Positions 1 to 11,200 of a DNA stretch of 64,000 nt are shown here, piece by piece. The first letter of the stretch is position 1. Every line of letters starts with the position of its first letter. Location: contig JAPFBE010000002.1 in assembly GCA_034336665.1 (NCBI GenBank), positions 12,254,906 through 12,318,905 on the forward strand, read 5' to 3'. This DNA is from Luscinia megarhynchos (Eukaryota > Chordata > Aves > Passeriformes > Turdidae). The notes under the pieces are model-generated. The model was not told where the DNA came from. It ran no database searches and worked only from the letters and a program-made list of their open reading frames with translations. The position numbers and the translations under genes were made by a program.

Positions 1-117
1 CCGACAATTGCTGATATTTCAAGAAACCTAATCTCTTAATGTTTGGGATCAGACGAAGGGTATGGCCATAAAAGAGACAGCTTGAAACAGGCCTAATCTC
101 TGGCATATCTGACTTAC

Positions 118-241
118 AGATGGCAGAGACTCTGAGCTGCCACCAGCATGGATTGTGCTGACTGGAGTCTGCCTGCCCAAGGGTGGTCCAAGCAGAGAGA
201 TTCGACCGCGCGCGGAGATCTCCCACGCCCATATTTCTGTC
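118..241 (-). other. Exon-like segment overlapping a CpG cluster (weak candidate)
   Basis: On the minus strand a pyrimidine-rich tract ending in CCCAG (plus 242-258) is followed by 124 bases that stay open in two frames. They end at a strong GTAAGTC donor (plus 111-117), although the last exon base is T rather than the usual G. The segment contains 6 CpGs within 25 bases (203-227), unusual for the surrounding CpG-poor DNA. The translations are not recognised and do not look strongly protein-like. It could be an untranslated exon, a regulatory patch, or coincidence. Confidence 0.12.
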
Positions 242-756
242 CTGGGCAAGCAAAGAAAGGGTGCTGCTGGCCTGGGTTGACAGCAGCAAGGCTCCAACAG
301 AGAAATAAGCACTTCACTCTTCCATTCCTTGTAAAATATGAGCATTTACACCTCAGCTTTAGTTGTCCCTACTGGGGGAGGGCAGGGTCTATGTGCCAGT
401 TGTAAGCATTCTAAAACGAGTTTAAACTTTCAAGCTGAATTTTCAGTTGTGTGCAAACTAAACCTATGAGTCAGCACATGCACCCAAAGACCAAAAACAA
501 TTATATACGATGTGCAACACAGTAAAAAGGAAATTATTCCTGAAATAAGTAAAGTGACTGCCCTGAATGTTCTCAGAGCAGCAGTGTAACCAGAATTAAT
601 AATTTCCAAGAGGGCTGGTCTGAGGAGCTCAGAGCCCAAGAGAGGGCCATCCTCCCTGAGACACAGCACATCTGCAAAGCAGGATGTTTTCCAGGCTAAG
701 AGCTGATGTGTTTTTCTGGTGAGGAAGCAGGAGGCGTAAGGATTACGGTTACTTTT

Positions 757-782
757 GGGGGCCCTGGGAAGGTGGGGGTGGG
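757..782 (+). other. Putative G-quadruplex motif
   Basis: Four runs of three or more G (757-761, 766-768, 774-778, 780-782) are separated by loops of 4, 5 and 1 bases. This satisfies the standard G3+N1-7 pattern on the plus strand. It lies 40 bases before a long A-run. No function is implied by the sequence alone. Confidence 0.6.
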
Positions 783-821
783 AGGTCAGGCACATGGGGC
801 ACATTCACATAACTATCCAGG

Positions 822-859
822 CACAAAACAAAAAAAAACCAAAAAAAAAAAAAAAAAAA
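822..859. repeat. A-rich low-complexity tract
   Basis: An interrupted poly-A tract ending in 19 consecutive A (841-859). No retrogene body or polyadenylation signal can be recognised upstream, so it is treated as simple sequence. Confidence 0.9.
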
Positions 860-2808
860 GCTATTCTGATCTCTCCTCCAGCAGAACAGCAGCAATGCTC
901 AGCAAGTCGTGAATTTACTGCGTGGGAGTTGTTTCAGCTTTCTCAGGGAGCTTTTTCTGCCTATACTGCATGTACTGGGTTATGTGTCTGGTGTGTCTTT
1001 CATTAACTTATAGAGCCCAAATATAAGAGAAAGCATATGGGACCCAGGGAGGTGACAAAGCAAAGCTGATTTCCAGATTGGCATTTCAAGAGTTAAACTG
1101 AATTTTTCAAAAGTACTCATCACCACAGAGTATTTAATAATAAATTAGCTGAAAGGAAAAAAAAGAGTGAGTTAAGGCTATCACTCCTCATTTAACTTGA
1201 TTTAATAGGTTAAAGGTCAGTTTTTCAATACCCCAAGACAGAAAGACTTTTGTTACTAAAGTTTTAAACACCAGAGCCCATTCTACTGGCTGAATACTCA
1301 TACCTATAATTAAGGTGTAGATTACAAGGGAAAAATAAATACAGAAACCACTGAACAGAAAGTCAACATGATAAAATTAGTTCCATGCTCCTATTAGAAA
1401 TCCTCTCTAAATATCCCATAGCTGGCTAAAGAGCCAACACTTAGCTGTACACCTGAAAGAACACATCCAAGTGCAGTGTTTAGACAGAAGAAGGCCAAAA
1501 ATGTCAAAACAAATTTTTGTATTTGCCAATAACTGAGTTTTCATTTCAATATCTGTGGTAGAAATGTATGCTTATCCTCCAAACATTTGTCATTTAAGAA
1601 TGCAACTGAAAGCATAAGCCCAAAGACAACACAGAAGACAGCAGACCTAAACCAGCAGCTTTAATGAGACTGAAATGACAAGAAAATCCTCACCACCAAA
1701 ACAGAAGTTTGTCATTTTCAAGGAAGCCTTATTATTTCATTTCACCTAAAACTTCTTGCACACCATCATGTACCCACAACCTCTGCAGTGGTTTCCACTA
1801 CCTTCTGTCAAGACCAAAGGATGCATTATTCTTCCTCATTAGGATCATCAAAGCCAGCTTTAAGGACAAAGCTGTATTTTAATTGCTGAATCTGAAATTT
1901 ACTGTGCCTCTCCCAGGAAATTCCACTTCAATAATTTCCCAGAGGTTAGGATGCCTGAAAGAATTTAGAATCCAAGATTGCCATCAAAAGTGCAGTAGGT
2001 TGGACCAAAATCTGGTGGCTGACTTAAACAAAACAATTCCTCCTATTCTGAAGACATAGACTAGAGACATAAAGCAGTTTTCTTTAAAGTTTCAGTATTA
2101 GACTCTGCTTTTTATGACAGATCAATGCAACTTTAAGATTGTTGTTTCACACTGTGGTGCAGAAGATACATTTTGGTTAATTTTTTAAGGTGAAAGTGGT
2201 TGTGATAGAATTTTTGTACTTATTGACCAAACCCTAAATCCTGAGACCTTTAAATCCTAAAAAACCCCAAACATACAGTACTATTCTCCAACAAGAACTA
2301 AGTATTCTCTGGCAACATGAAAAGTTGAGCTTATGCTGTGGGCATCCTTCTTTTATCCAGCATGTTTATGCTTTATTTTTACCTTACTTTTACCTAGTTC
2401 TGCTGAAGCAGTGGCTGAACAGCACTCCTGAGCTCCTGCAAGGAACGAGCTTGCAGGTGACCAGTGTGAGTTCATAGTAAGAGGTGAACAAAGGTTCTAC
2501 AGCCCTCTACAAGATCAGAGCATTGTGATGTCACACAGGAGGTTCAGAGCTAGGGAATTCACTTAAAATGCAAGTTAGAGGGCAGGAGAACCAGGTCCAC
2601 TGGCAATTCAGTTCTCACCCTCTCTCTGCTGGTGCCCTGCAGCTCTTGGAGTGGGGCACTTGTCTGCATCACTGGGAACACACAGCCATTCAGCAACAGA
2701 AACAGAGAGGATTCATGAAGGCACATAAAGTGATATTTCCCATGGAACACGTGAGAAGCCAATTGTAGAAATGAAAAGTTTCTTGTATTTCTTTTTAGGC
2801 ATACTCAC

Positions 2809-2836
2809 AATGATTGTCCTTGGCACAAACCACAGT
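2809..2836 (-). other. Short exon-like segment (weak candidate)
   Basis: On the minus strand 28 bases lie between a moderate acceptor (CTTTGCCTTAAAG) and a good donor (ATT then GTGAGTATG). Read with one leading base completing a split codon, it encodes LWFVPRTII and ends in phase 0. That entry phase is what the stronger candidate at 8159-8244 would need downstream. Short segments of this kind arise often by chance, and plus-strand signals overlap the same place. Confidence 0.1.
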
Positions 2837-5800
2837 CTTTAAGGCAAAGCTAGCCTGTGACCAAGCCAACAGGCAAGCACATGACATTTTTTTCTTGAGA
2901 CACGTATTACGAGTCAAGAAGTCAAACTCCATTATTTGCTGTGTGGCAATATCACAACCATGACCAGCAATCTTTACATAACTTAATAAATAGACATGCT
3001 ATTAGCATTAATTTAAAGGAAATCTCTTGACAAATTAATTTCCATCATTTCCATCCCAGGTTTAAATTCCATCCCCTGAGACATTTGGGTTTTGGTTTAA
3101 ACTACTACAGTCATCAGCTTGAGCAGAACTGATCAAAAAGTTTATTTAAGATTGTGTTAAACAAACAATTTTCTTCCAGGAAGATTTTCTGAAAACTTGA
3201 GCCTTTTCAACCTGAACTGTGGGAAAGGAGGAATGCCCCAGAGGGCTCCCTTTGCACAGCACTTGCCTGCATTTCCAAAGCCCTGTCTCACCAGGGTCAG
3301 TGAAAAACAGATCTGCTCTTTCACCGAAGGACTACTTCATCCTTCAGCTGATCACTGATTAGGCAAAATAACTGCATGTTACAATTGTGACAGAGTGTAA
3401 TGATGGAGAGAAAAGAAAGTTCAAGACCTAGAGTTAATATCTAAGTGCCTACTCTCACAGATTCTCAAAAGATTCAAAAAGTTGATGATTTTCACCATTT
3501 TTTTAAGAGCTGCACTGCCTGAGCTGTTCAGAGTTTGAATGTAATAGTTATAATGTATTTTGCTGCTATTTTCTTCTCATTAGAAATGGAACACCCCAGC
3601 CATATTCATTCATTACCACAGAGAAAAGAGAAACAAAGAAGAAAAGAGAAGAAAGGTCACTGCCAGGCCAAGATCAAGTCTGGAAATTTTCAGCTTGAGA
3701 CATGAGCATTTCAGGAAGTTATAAGCAACTGAAACAATAAAGGAATTATAATTGAAACACTGCAAGAATTTTAACTACAGCTCTTTCCATGTTAACCAAG
3801 AATTATTTCATGTATTTCAGCAGCATTCAGAAACTCTTCTTGACATGAATGATCTGTGCTTTCAAGATCACTCCCAAGCTCCTTGGAAAAGCAGAAAAAA
3901 GGGATGATTGGTACTGGCCACAGCTGCAGCTGATGGAGAACAGCACAGCTCTCTCACTTTCAGTTACATCAGTGAGCCTCAGGAAAAACAAAAAGGAAAC
4001 CAACCAAAACTTGTAACAGCTGATATAGTTTACTTCTGCACTGCTTCCATCCCAGCACACAAGTGGTGTCTCTGCCAGCCTCTCACAGAGCAGCTAATTG
4101 AAATGTGGCTTGTTCTCATGCCTCCTGCAAGGCCTCTTTCTCCAGCTGAAGAGAGCTGCATGTGCAAATCCCAAGTTCAGTTTTTTTTGTTCCCACCTCC
4201 TCTGAACACATTCCCATCATATCCTCGCCCTGCTCCTCACAGGAGGGCCATGAATGGAATGAAGCTTAAGCAAAATTATCCCTGTCTCTCCAGAACACAT
4301 TTATAATTGTGAACAGAATAAATGCACCTTTATTTTTCCCTTTACTCCAAACACAGGATCTAGAAAGGCATCCTATAATTGCTGAATTCCTGTTGAGATA
4401 ATCCTAGACCAACCCTTTTTCCAAACAGTGCTCTGCTAAAAATTTCAGACATCAAGGAAAATTCTGCATGTCATCTCAGGTATTGAACTGTCTATACTTA
4501 CTAAAAAATAAAAAAAATTTTAAAAAAGAGCAAACAATGTTTCAAATTCACTCTATTTGACTCCAATTAAGAAGAGTTTGCAAAGGGCAATACATGGAGC
4601 TTCTACTGTCATGTGCTTGAGGCACTGCCACCAGCATCTTCAGCTCTTTCCTAACACTGATAACTGTGATAACTGTGTTTCAGTCAGAAACCAGGTCATA
4701 AACTTCTCTATTGGAAAGCTTTTATAGCTGTTTGGACGGAATTATTCTGTTCAAGAGGTTATAATAATAAAATAAGCTTGCAAGCATACTTTTTCCAAAC
4801 TCTTGGTAGGTCAATGCCAGTTTGGGAAATTGGCTCATTATTTATCCTTGTTTGGCTCTTCCAATCTCAATTTCTCGTTTGTTTTTACCTCCTCCTGGAC
4901 AAATATAAAACTTACTGCTTCATCTAATTAACAGGAGGGTGACTACAGAAAAAAATGCCTCATTTATTCCAGTTCCAGAATCAGTTTTACAAAAATATTG
5001 TCAGAGTTTCAAGAAGCTTTCAGATGTTCAGAGTCCTGCCAAAGTTTACAATCTAGTTATATCCTGCTACAGTAAAAAAAGAATAAAAAAAAAATAAAAA
5101 AAAAAAAGAGACTGCTCTGTTTTTACAATTTTAAACAAATCTCTGGCAAGAAACAATCCACCTCCACATATTCACATGCATACAGAGGATCTGTGGATAA
5201 GCCTTATTCTCCTTAGTCTAATCAAATTGTCCAGTTCACTTTCTCCATTTCCAAATTCTCTCAACACATTTTTCTCAGCCACTCCTTCCTGTACAGGAAC
5301 CTCCCAAACCAGGTTTGCCTTTCTCCCCACCTCATCTCCCTTTTGAAGGCTTAAAACAGCAAGCAAACAGTTCACCCAAAGTTCTAGTATTGCAAATCCT
5401 TTTCATGTGGGGTTCCTTCGTTTGGTTCTCCATTAAATACCTGGTCATTTTGTACCACAAGCAAGTTCACTGTCCACAAGCCTCACAGAAGGAATTCAGG
5501 GAAAAATCTTTGCCCATTTTCTGGGGACTTGAGGAACAGGGTGCCCAACAGTTTCCTCTAAGTGAGCAAGCTGGCTTCACAGTCTTTTGCATGTTTTCCC
5601 ATGAGTCATCAGAATGCACACAGTGGAGTCAATCTCAAGTGAAATAGCCTTGAATGATATGCTACATCCAATTTGCCCTGTATCTCATAAGGATTTAGCC
5701 CCAAATATGGACACAGAAGGGAAAATAAGGGCACTTGGGATAGAAAGAAGAGTACAACATTCATCTGGTTCTGTAATCACTTATTAAGTCCAAGATCTAC

Positions 5801-8158
5801 ACTGTTTTTAACAAAAACAAAAATCAAGAGCAAAAATAAACCAAACTTCTATCCAGCTGTATAAATTCTCTCTCAAATATTCTCTGCCAAGAAGGAGAAT
5901 CAGTATAATTAAATTATTCTCCTTCAACTGGCTTTAAGATTTTAGCTAAGAGCTGGTTTAGTTTCTGCTTGTTTTTACAGAATTTGAAATGATTTTACAC
6001 TGAAAAGTGTAGTATTCTGAATTCTGCAGTTAGCACATTCACAGTCTCAAATTTAACATTTTCAGAGAGGCCCACCTTCAGCCTTTCCAGTTCAGCAATC
6101 CTACCAAAACAGTTAACATTATATATATTGCATAATGCTTTTCTGAGACTCCATCTAAGCAAGCCAGGTATATTTATGCAATATTCACACTTCCTTCCAC
6201 AGCCTCAACACATCAGGTGCAATATGTCAGGTGCTCAGTGCAATGATTTTGCTGCAAAGGCATCATTGGGCAGTTCCTTTTTTTTTCCTTTTAGTCTATC
6301 TAAAGTTTCTGTGAACCCAAAAGAAACATTTTAAATGCACAAAAAAAAACAACAAGAAAAAATATAGTTCAGTTCTGATTAATGGTCCTATATTTTAATG
6401 TCTTGCTGGGAGGCTCAACCCATTGAGTATGTATCCCCAGGATATTTTAAATTTATGGTAGTTTCTTCCACACAGTCTTGAATCCTGTCAGGGGAAAAAA
6501 AATGCCAGGATGACTGCTTAACAGATGACATAGCATCTTCTCTGTTGCTTTCTGCAACTCTAGGAGGTACAGAACATAAACCCCAAATTACTATCAAAAT
6601 TATGGGGAATAAACTAAAAGATGAAAGCAAGACAGGTCTGAGCAGCTGCCTCAAACCTATTCATTAGGAAGGCACTAGCAGTGGGAGGGCCACGGAAGGC
6701 ATGCAGTTTCATTTCACTCCAAGGAGATTTAGCTGCTTTTTAAACTGTCTTTAAAGCTCTGCACCCATCATCCTTTCCTACCACCCCACTGGAGCAGAAA
6801 AGGCTCCTGGCATGTCAACCCAACGCCCAGGTTAAATGAAATTAGCAAGTAAGAGGTTGAGAACTGACTTCAGGGACTACTTGCTTCCTCCCTCCTGGAA
6901 TTCAGCTGGGGTATCCAGAACACTACAAAGTGGCAGAGCCTGGGATCAAAACATAACCTCACACATCCACAGAAAGGGAAAGCATAGCCAAGACTACTCA
7001 ACAAAGGAGCCAGCACTGACTCAGATGTCCATCTGTGGAGCATGAGAGGTCATTCTGGGAAACACATTCTCTGCTCTTCTCTCTTGGCACCAGCTGTCAG
7101 TCACTCCAAGGGACAGGAGGCTGCTATGCCTTCCTAAATCTCTAGGGCTAACCTGGTCCTTGATCCACAGATACTGACATTTTGATGTGTTTTCTACATT
7201 TATGCTCTTGCATCCTGAGTGTTGGAGAATCTAAGTGTCCTTGTGTCCTTGCCTTAAGGCACTTCTTTGACACTGTACCTACACATGTGGCTCTAACCTG
7301 AGCACAACACAGTCTCCACCATGTCTATTATCACAATGATCTCACAAAGGAAGGGATGAGTGCAACTGGAAGGCCAAAGATGCTAAACCCCACATGTGAG
7401 TTGAAACAGCACTTACATATGAGCCCAAGCCTTTCAGTGTAGCCAAAATGTGCACTCAGCAGTACCCACCTTCACTTTGGAGCACTGGCTGCCTGGCAGA
7501 TCTACCCTGCCAGCACAACAAGGTGATCCTCAGGCACACAGAAAGCTCAATAAAGCCCTGGGCATATCAGAGTTGTGTGAAAAAAAGTACTCTGGACACA
7601 CTGTTTTCTCTACCAGACATGCAAGTATATTGGTATGTAAGCACTTAGTTCCCACTGATACAAACTAAAGATTTTGTCCATGTTTTCCAAGGAAGCATTA
7701 AATCAATACCAACTTTTGCTTGCCTTTGTGCAAGGCTTTAACAAGCTTGCACTAACTTCCAAGGATATCAAAAACTTGTCAACTATATCCTGAATTGGCA
7801 CAACCTTAAAGAACAAGTTACCTAAACCACTCAAGAAATGCTGAAATTAGACCTATAGTCATAGCTGCTAATATGAAATAAAATTCTTATGGAAATTTAT
7901 ACAGCAGCAAGGGTAAAGACTGCAATAGCAGCAGCAGCATCTGTTGCCAGGGTTACCAAATCTAGAAGGAAAACAAAAAACCTGCTGACACTGATTTACA
8001 GAGAGATATATGTAAACATTCATGTAGACAAGAGATTTATATTTTATATTCAGTGAATTTTAGTGGTGTAACATTAAAGACTGCTACTATTGAAGCTGAA
8101 CCAAAACAATGTGAGGAAAGTTAATGAACAGCCAAATGGCATATATCTGCTTTCTTAC
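2837..8158. other. Noncoding unique sequence
   Basis: No coding exon, RNA gene or identifiable mobile element is visible in this stretch. It holds an A-rich tract at 5072-5108 and scattered short open frames on both strands with no recognisable domains. Candidate donors on the minus strand (for example near 3292) sit beside segments with stops in all frames. Confidence 0.65.
5072..5108. repeat. A-rich low-complexity tract
   Basis: Runs of A broken only by single G or T bases over 37 bases. Simple sequence. Confidence 0.9.
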
Positions 8159-8244
8159 CTGAAGTGTGTTCTGTTCATCCATCTGTCATTGCTGCTGTCC
8201 CAGGACAATGCTTCAGCAACCACATAAAAAGATCTGGTAAACTC
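8159..8244 (-). other. Candidate coding exon, 86 nt, unidentified protein
   Basis: On the minus strand an acceptor with a T-rich tract (TTTCTTTTTAAACATGTAG, plus 8245-8263) is followed by 86 bases. They end in CAG and a near-consensus donor GTAAGAAAG. Exactly one frame is open throughout: it starts in phase 0 with EFTRSFYVVAEALSW, continues with DSSNDRWMNRTHF, and leaves a split codon (AG). The peptide has protein-like composition with aromatic residues, an acidic stretch and a possible N-glycosylation sequon (NRT). I do not recognise the family. Other candidates with compatible phases are at 32746-32776 and 16116-16163 upstream and 2809-2836 downstream. Coincidence remains possible because a 28-codon open frame is not rare. 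Confidence 0.35.
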
Positions 8245-11200
8245 CTACATGTTTAAAAAGAAATAGCATGTTACACAATATAAAACCCACCAAATCCATT
8301 GCAAATAGAACAACAATACTTCAGAATTCAGTGTGACACTGAATTTGAAAGGATTTTTTTTTTTTTTGTTCCAATGATTTAGACTTTCTCCATGCATTCA
8401 AATTAGTGATATGTTCTGCTGAGGCAGAATCAGAACCACAGGTAACACAATTACTAACAAGACTAATTAAATATAGAAGGAAAAATCAACATGGCATGTA
8501 AAAATAGAAGAATCAAAAGAGAAACAGCAATCCACAGTTAGTTTGGTGATTTGGCACCTATGTTTCATTTAGGTGTTCACTTGCTGATATTAATTCACAG
8601 TAGTTCTAGACAAATTTTTTTGCTTCTCACACAAAAAGAAATAACACTTCTAAATTATGTTTGCAATTTTTAGAAAGAATGATTTAGGCTAAATGTGAAA
8701 TAAATCTTTCCTTAATGGTTTTTTCCTTTCTTTACAGTTGGAAAGCTCTGGGATTAAGTGTCTAGGTACAAAGATTATTTTAAAATTCTGGACACAGCTA
8801 TGTTTAGTGCTACATTTGACTTTAAAGCCACAACATGAGTACATTGAAAGCTCTGCAAAACCAGCACAATCAGTCAAATAGTATCTCTGCAAAGTCTTCT
8901 TTTTATAAATCAAATACTGAATTGGAAAATATGTGCATTGCTAGTGTTACATTCATCTGCTTGATTACCAGAGTAATGATGCAGTCAGGAAATTAACCTT
9001 TCAGATTTCACATACTGCAGTTAACTCCCATGTCTGCAAGCATAGCAGCATAAACTTCATGGAAAAAAACATGCTTTTTAGGGCACAGGAAAAGTTGTTC
9101 TTCATAACAGCACACAGATGGGTCTGCTCTTACAAAGGTCAGCCTATTTTGTTGTGAACTGCATCTGTAACACACATCTCCTCCCTGCTGCACACTGCAA
9201 TGTGTACCTTAAATCTAATGGAGATAGTTTGGTGATCTCCACATAGATCCCATTCAACTTCCAGCAGTCTGCAGCACATGGAAGAATATTCTGATTTCTG
9301 CTGCTTCCATGCAGTTGCTCCTTATGGCTGCCTACTCCAGTAAGTGAGGCTTAGCAAAGCATCACTCAGGGTAGGGCTACAGCCGTGTTTGTCCTTACTT
9401 CATCTACAAAGAGACAAAGCTTACAAAACCTACAAGCATCTCATCATCCACAAAACTTGAAATGCTTTTTCTAATGTTAGCTTTTCTATTTTATGTCTTT
9501 CACATCACCCCAATTTTAGGTAACTGTCTAAAACCCCCAATTACACATCAGAGGCTTCAATGTATCTCTGTGTTAAGAAATTACTTAAAATACAGCAGGA
9601 TCAGGTAATATTTTTATTTCCTTACTGACTCCTCTCATATTTGTTCTATTTACAAATTAAATCAATAAATTAATCAGGTAAATGTAAGTTAGGCTTATCC
9701 AGAATGCATCTCATAAACTTTATATACATTCAAGCTATTACATAGCAGAGGGAAACCCTAAATCACAGCTCCCTAGTCATGTTTAAATCCCACTAATGTG
9801 AATTCAACAATGAGCCAGTGAAGACCTGGCATATATAGAGACACCTGACAGTTGTACCATTACCTGCACTGGCTTTGATCTATAATTTTCATCTTATAAT
9901 TTTAAGGTCCTGAAAATCCAGCCAAAATATCAGCCAACTTTTCCCACAACACATGCTGTTAAAACTCAAGTCTCTTTCAACAGAATCTCTGCAATTTCTG
10001 CAAGGAAACCCAACGTAGGAAAAACAGAAACATGTCTAAAGCATAAGCTGCTTACCTGAACATAAGCCATTAAGGAAAAAAAAATATGAAATTAGTTGAT
10101 AGAAGAGCATACCTAATTTATTTAACTGGAATTCCTGACTTCAAATTATAACTGCCTCTTGTGACTAATTAAAGCCACATTAAGAATTAAACAAGAGACC
10201 ATCAAAAACATTTGGCTCAAAGAGTGCTGGAGCAAGGGTACAGTGAAGAAGAAATTCATGTGGAATTTTATTCAGACTGTGGCTTCTAGGCAATCCCTAT
10301 GGACTGTTGGTAGTGCCTAGAGTTTCAGAAGGTGCTCCACAAAATTAAAATGAAAAAAACTAAAACACATTCCTGAGCATGCAAACAAGAAAACTGGAGA
10401 GAAATAAAAACATTAAGTCACCAGTCAAACTTGAGTGTGATTCTCATCTGGTCACAAATGAGAAACATTGTTGAAACAAAGCACAGTGTTATCCATACAT
10501 TTTTCTTTTCTCTGAAAAAATAAAAAAGTATTAGGTTACCTACTGATGAAAGACCAGATTGATGAATACTTTTACAAGGTATATTTCTTTGAATATATAT
10601 GCTTGGCACATTGCCTCATAGGGGCACAAACTTTGAAGCAAAAATAAGGCGTACAAAAGCACAAGACAACCCAAAATACTTTCCATCTTTTGGTGCTGAG
10701 TGTGGACCCAAGCAGAACCTCAGACCATTTTTGGGGAGACCAGCCTTCATGCCTTGGCTTTAACATCAGGAGCTCCAGCAGGTAACCCAGATGGACACTG
10801 TGGCATTTTTTTAGACAGGGGCTCATTATGGTCACCAATCTACCAACCAGGACTTGTTCACCACCTCCAAAGCCCAAATGAAGCAAAAGACAAAGCTGAC
10901 ATCAAGGTTTAACCTTCAAAATTCAACAATTTTCATCTGCTTGATTTCTTAAGCCAATCAGGGCAGTCACATTAATCAATTCTAATTACATAACTTCCTT
11001 CCCAAGGAAATGGATACAAGTATTGCTTTTTCTCCTCAGGCAATGGTAGTGCCTGAGCCTGGCAGTCCTAAAATGCTGGGGAGAGAGTCAAGATCACTAG
11101 GATCTAAATCCTTCTGCCCTCCTTTGACATCTTCATCAGAGACAGGAGAGCCCTGAAGGATCAGACAAGTGCCCTGAGCAGTGGCTTGGCCCTTCACACC

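Larger units (their letters stand above)
1..2808. other. Noncoding unique sequence, left edge
   Basis: No gene or recognised repeat is visible apart from the small features listed separately (CpG cluster and exon-like segment near 118-241, G-quadruplex candidate 757-782, A-run 822-859). Open frames here are short, overlap on both strands and resemble nothing known. Base composition is AT-rich with few CpGs outside 203-227. It is most likely intron or intergenic DNA. Confidence 0.7.
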
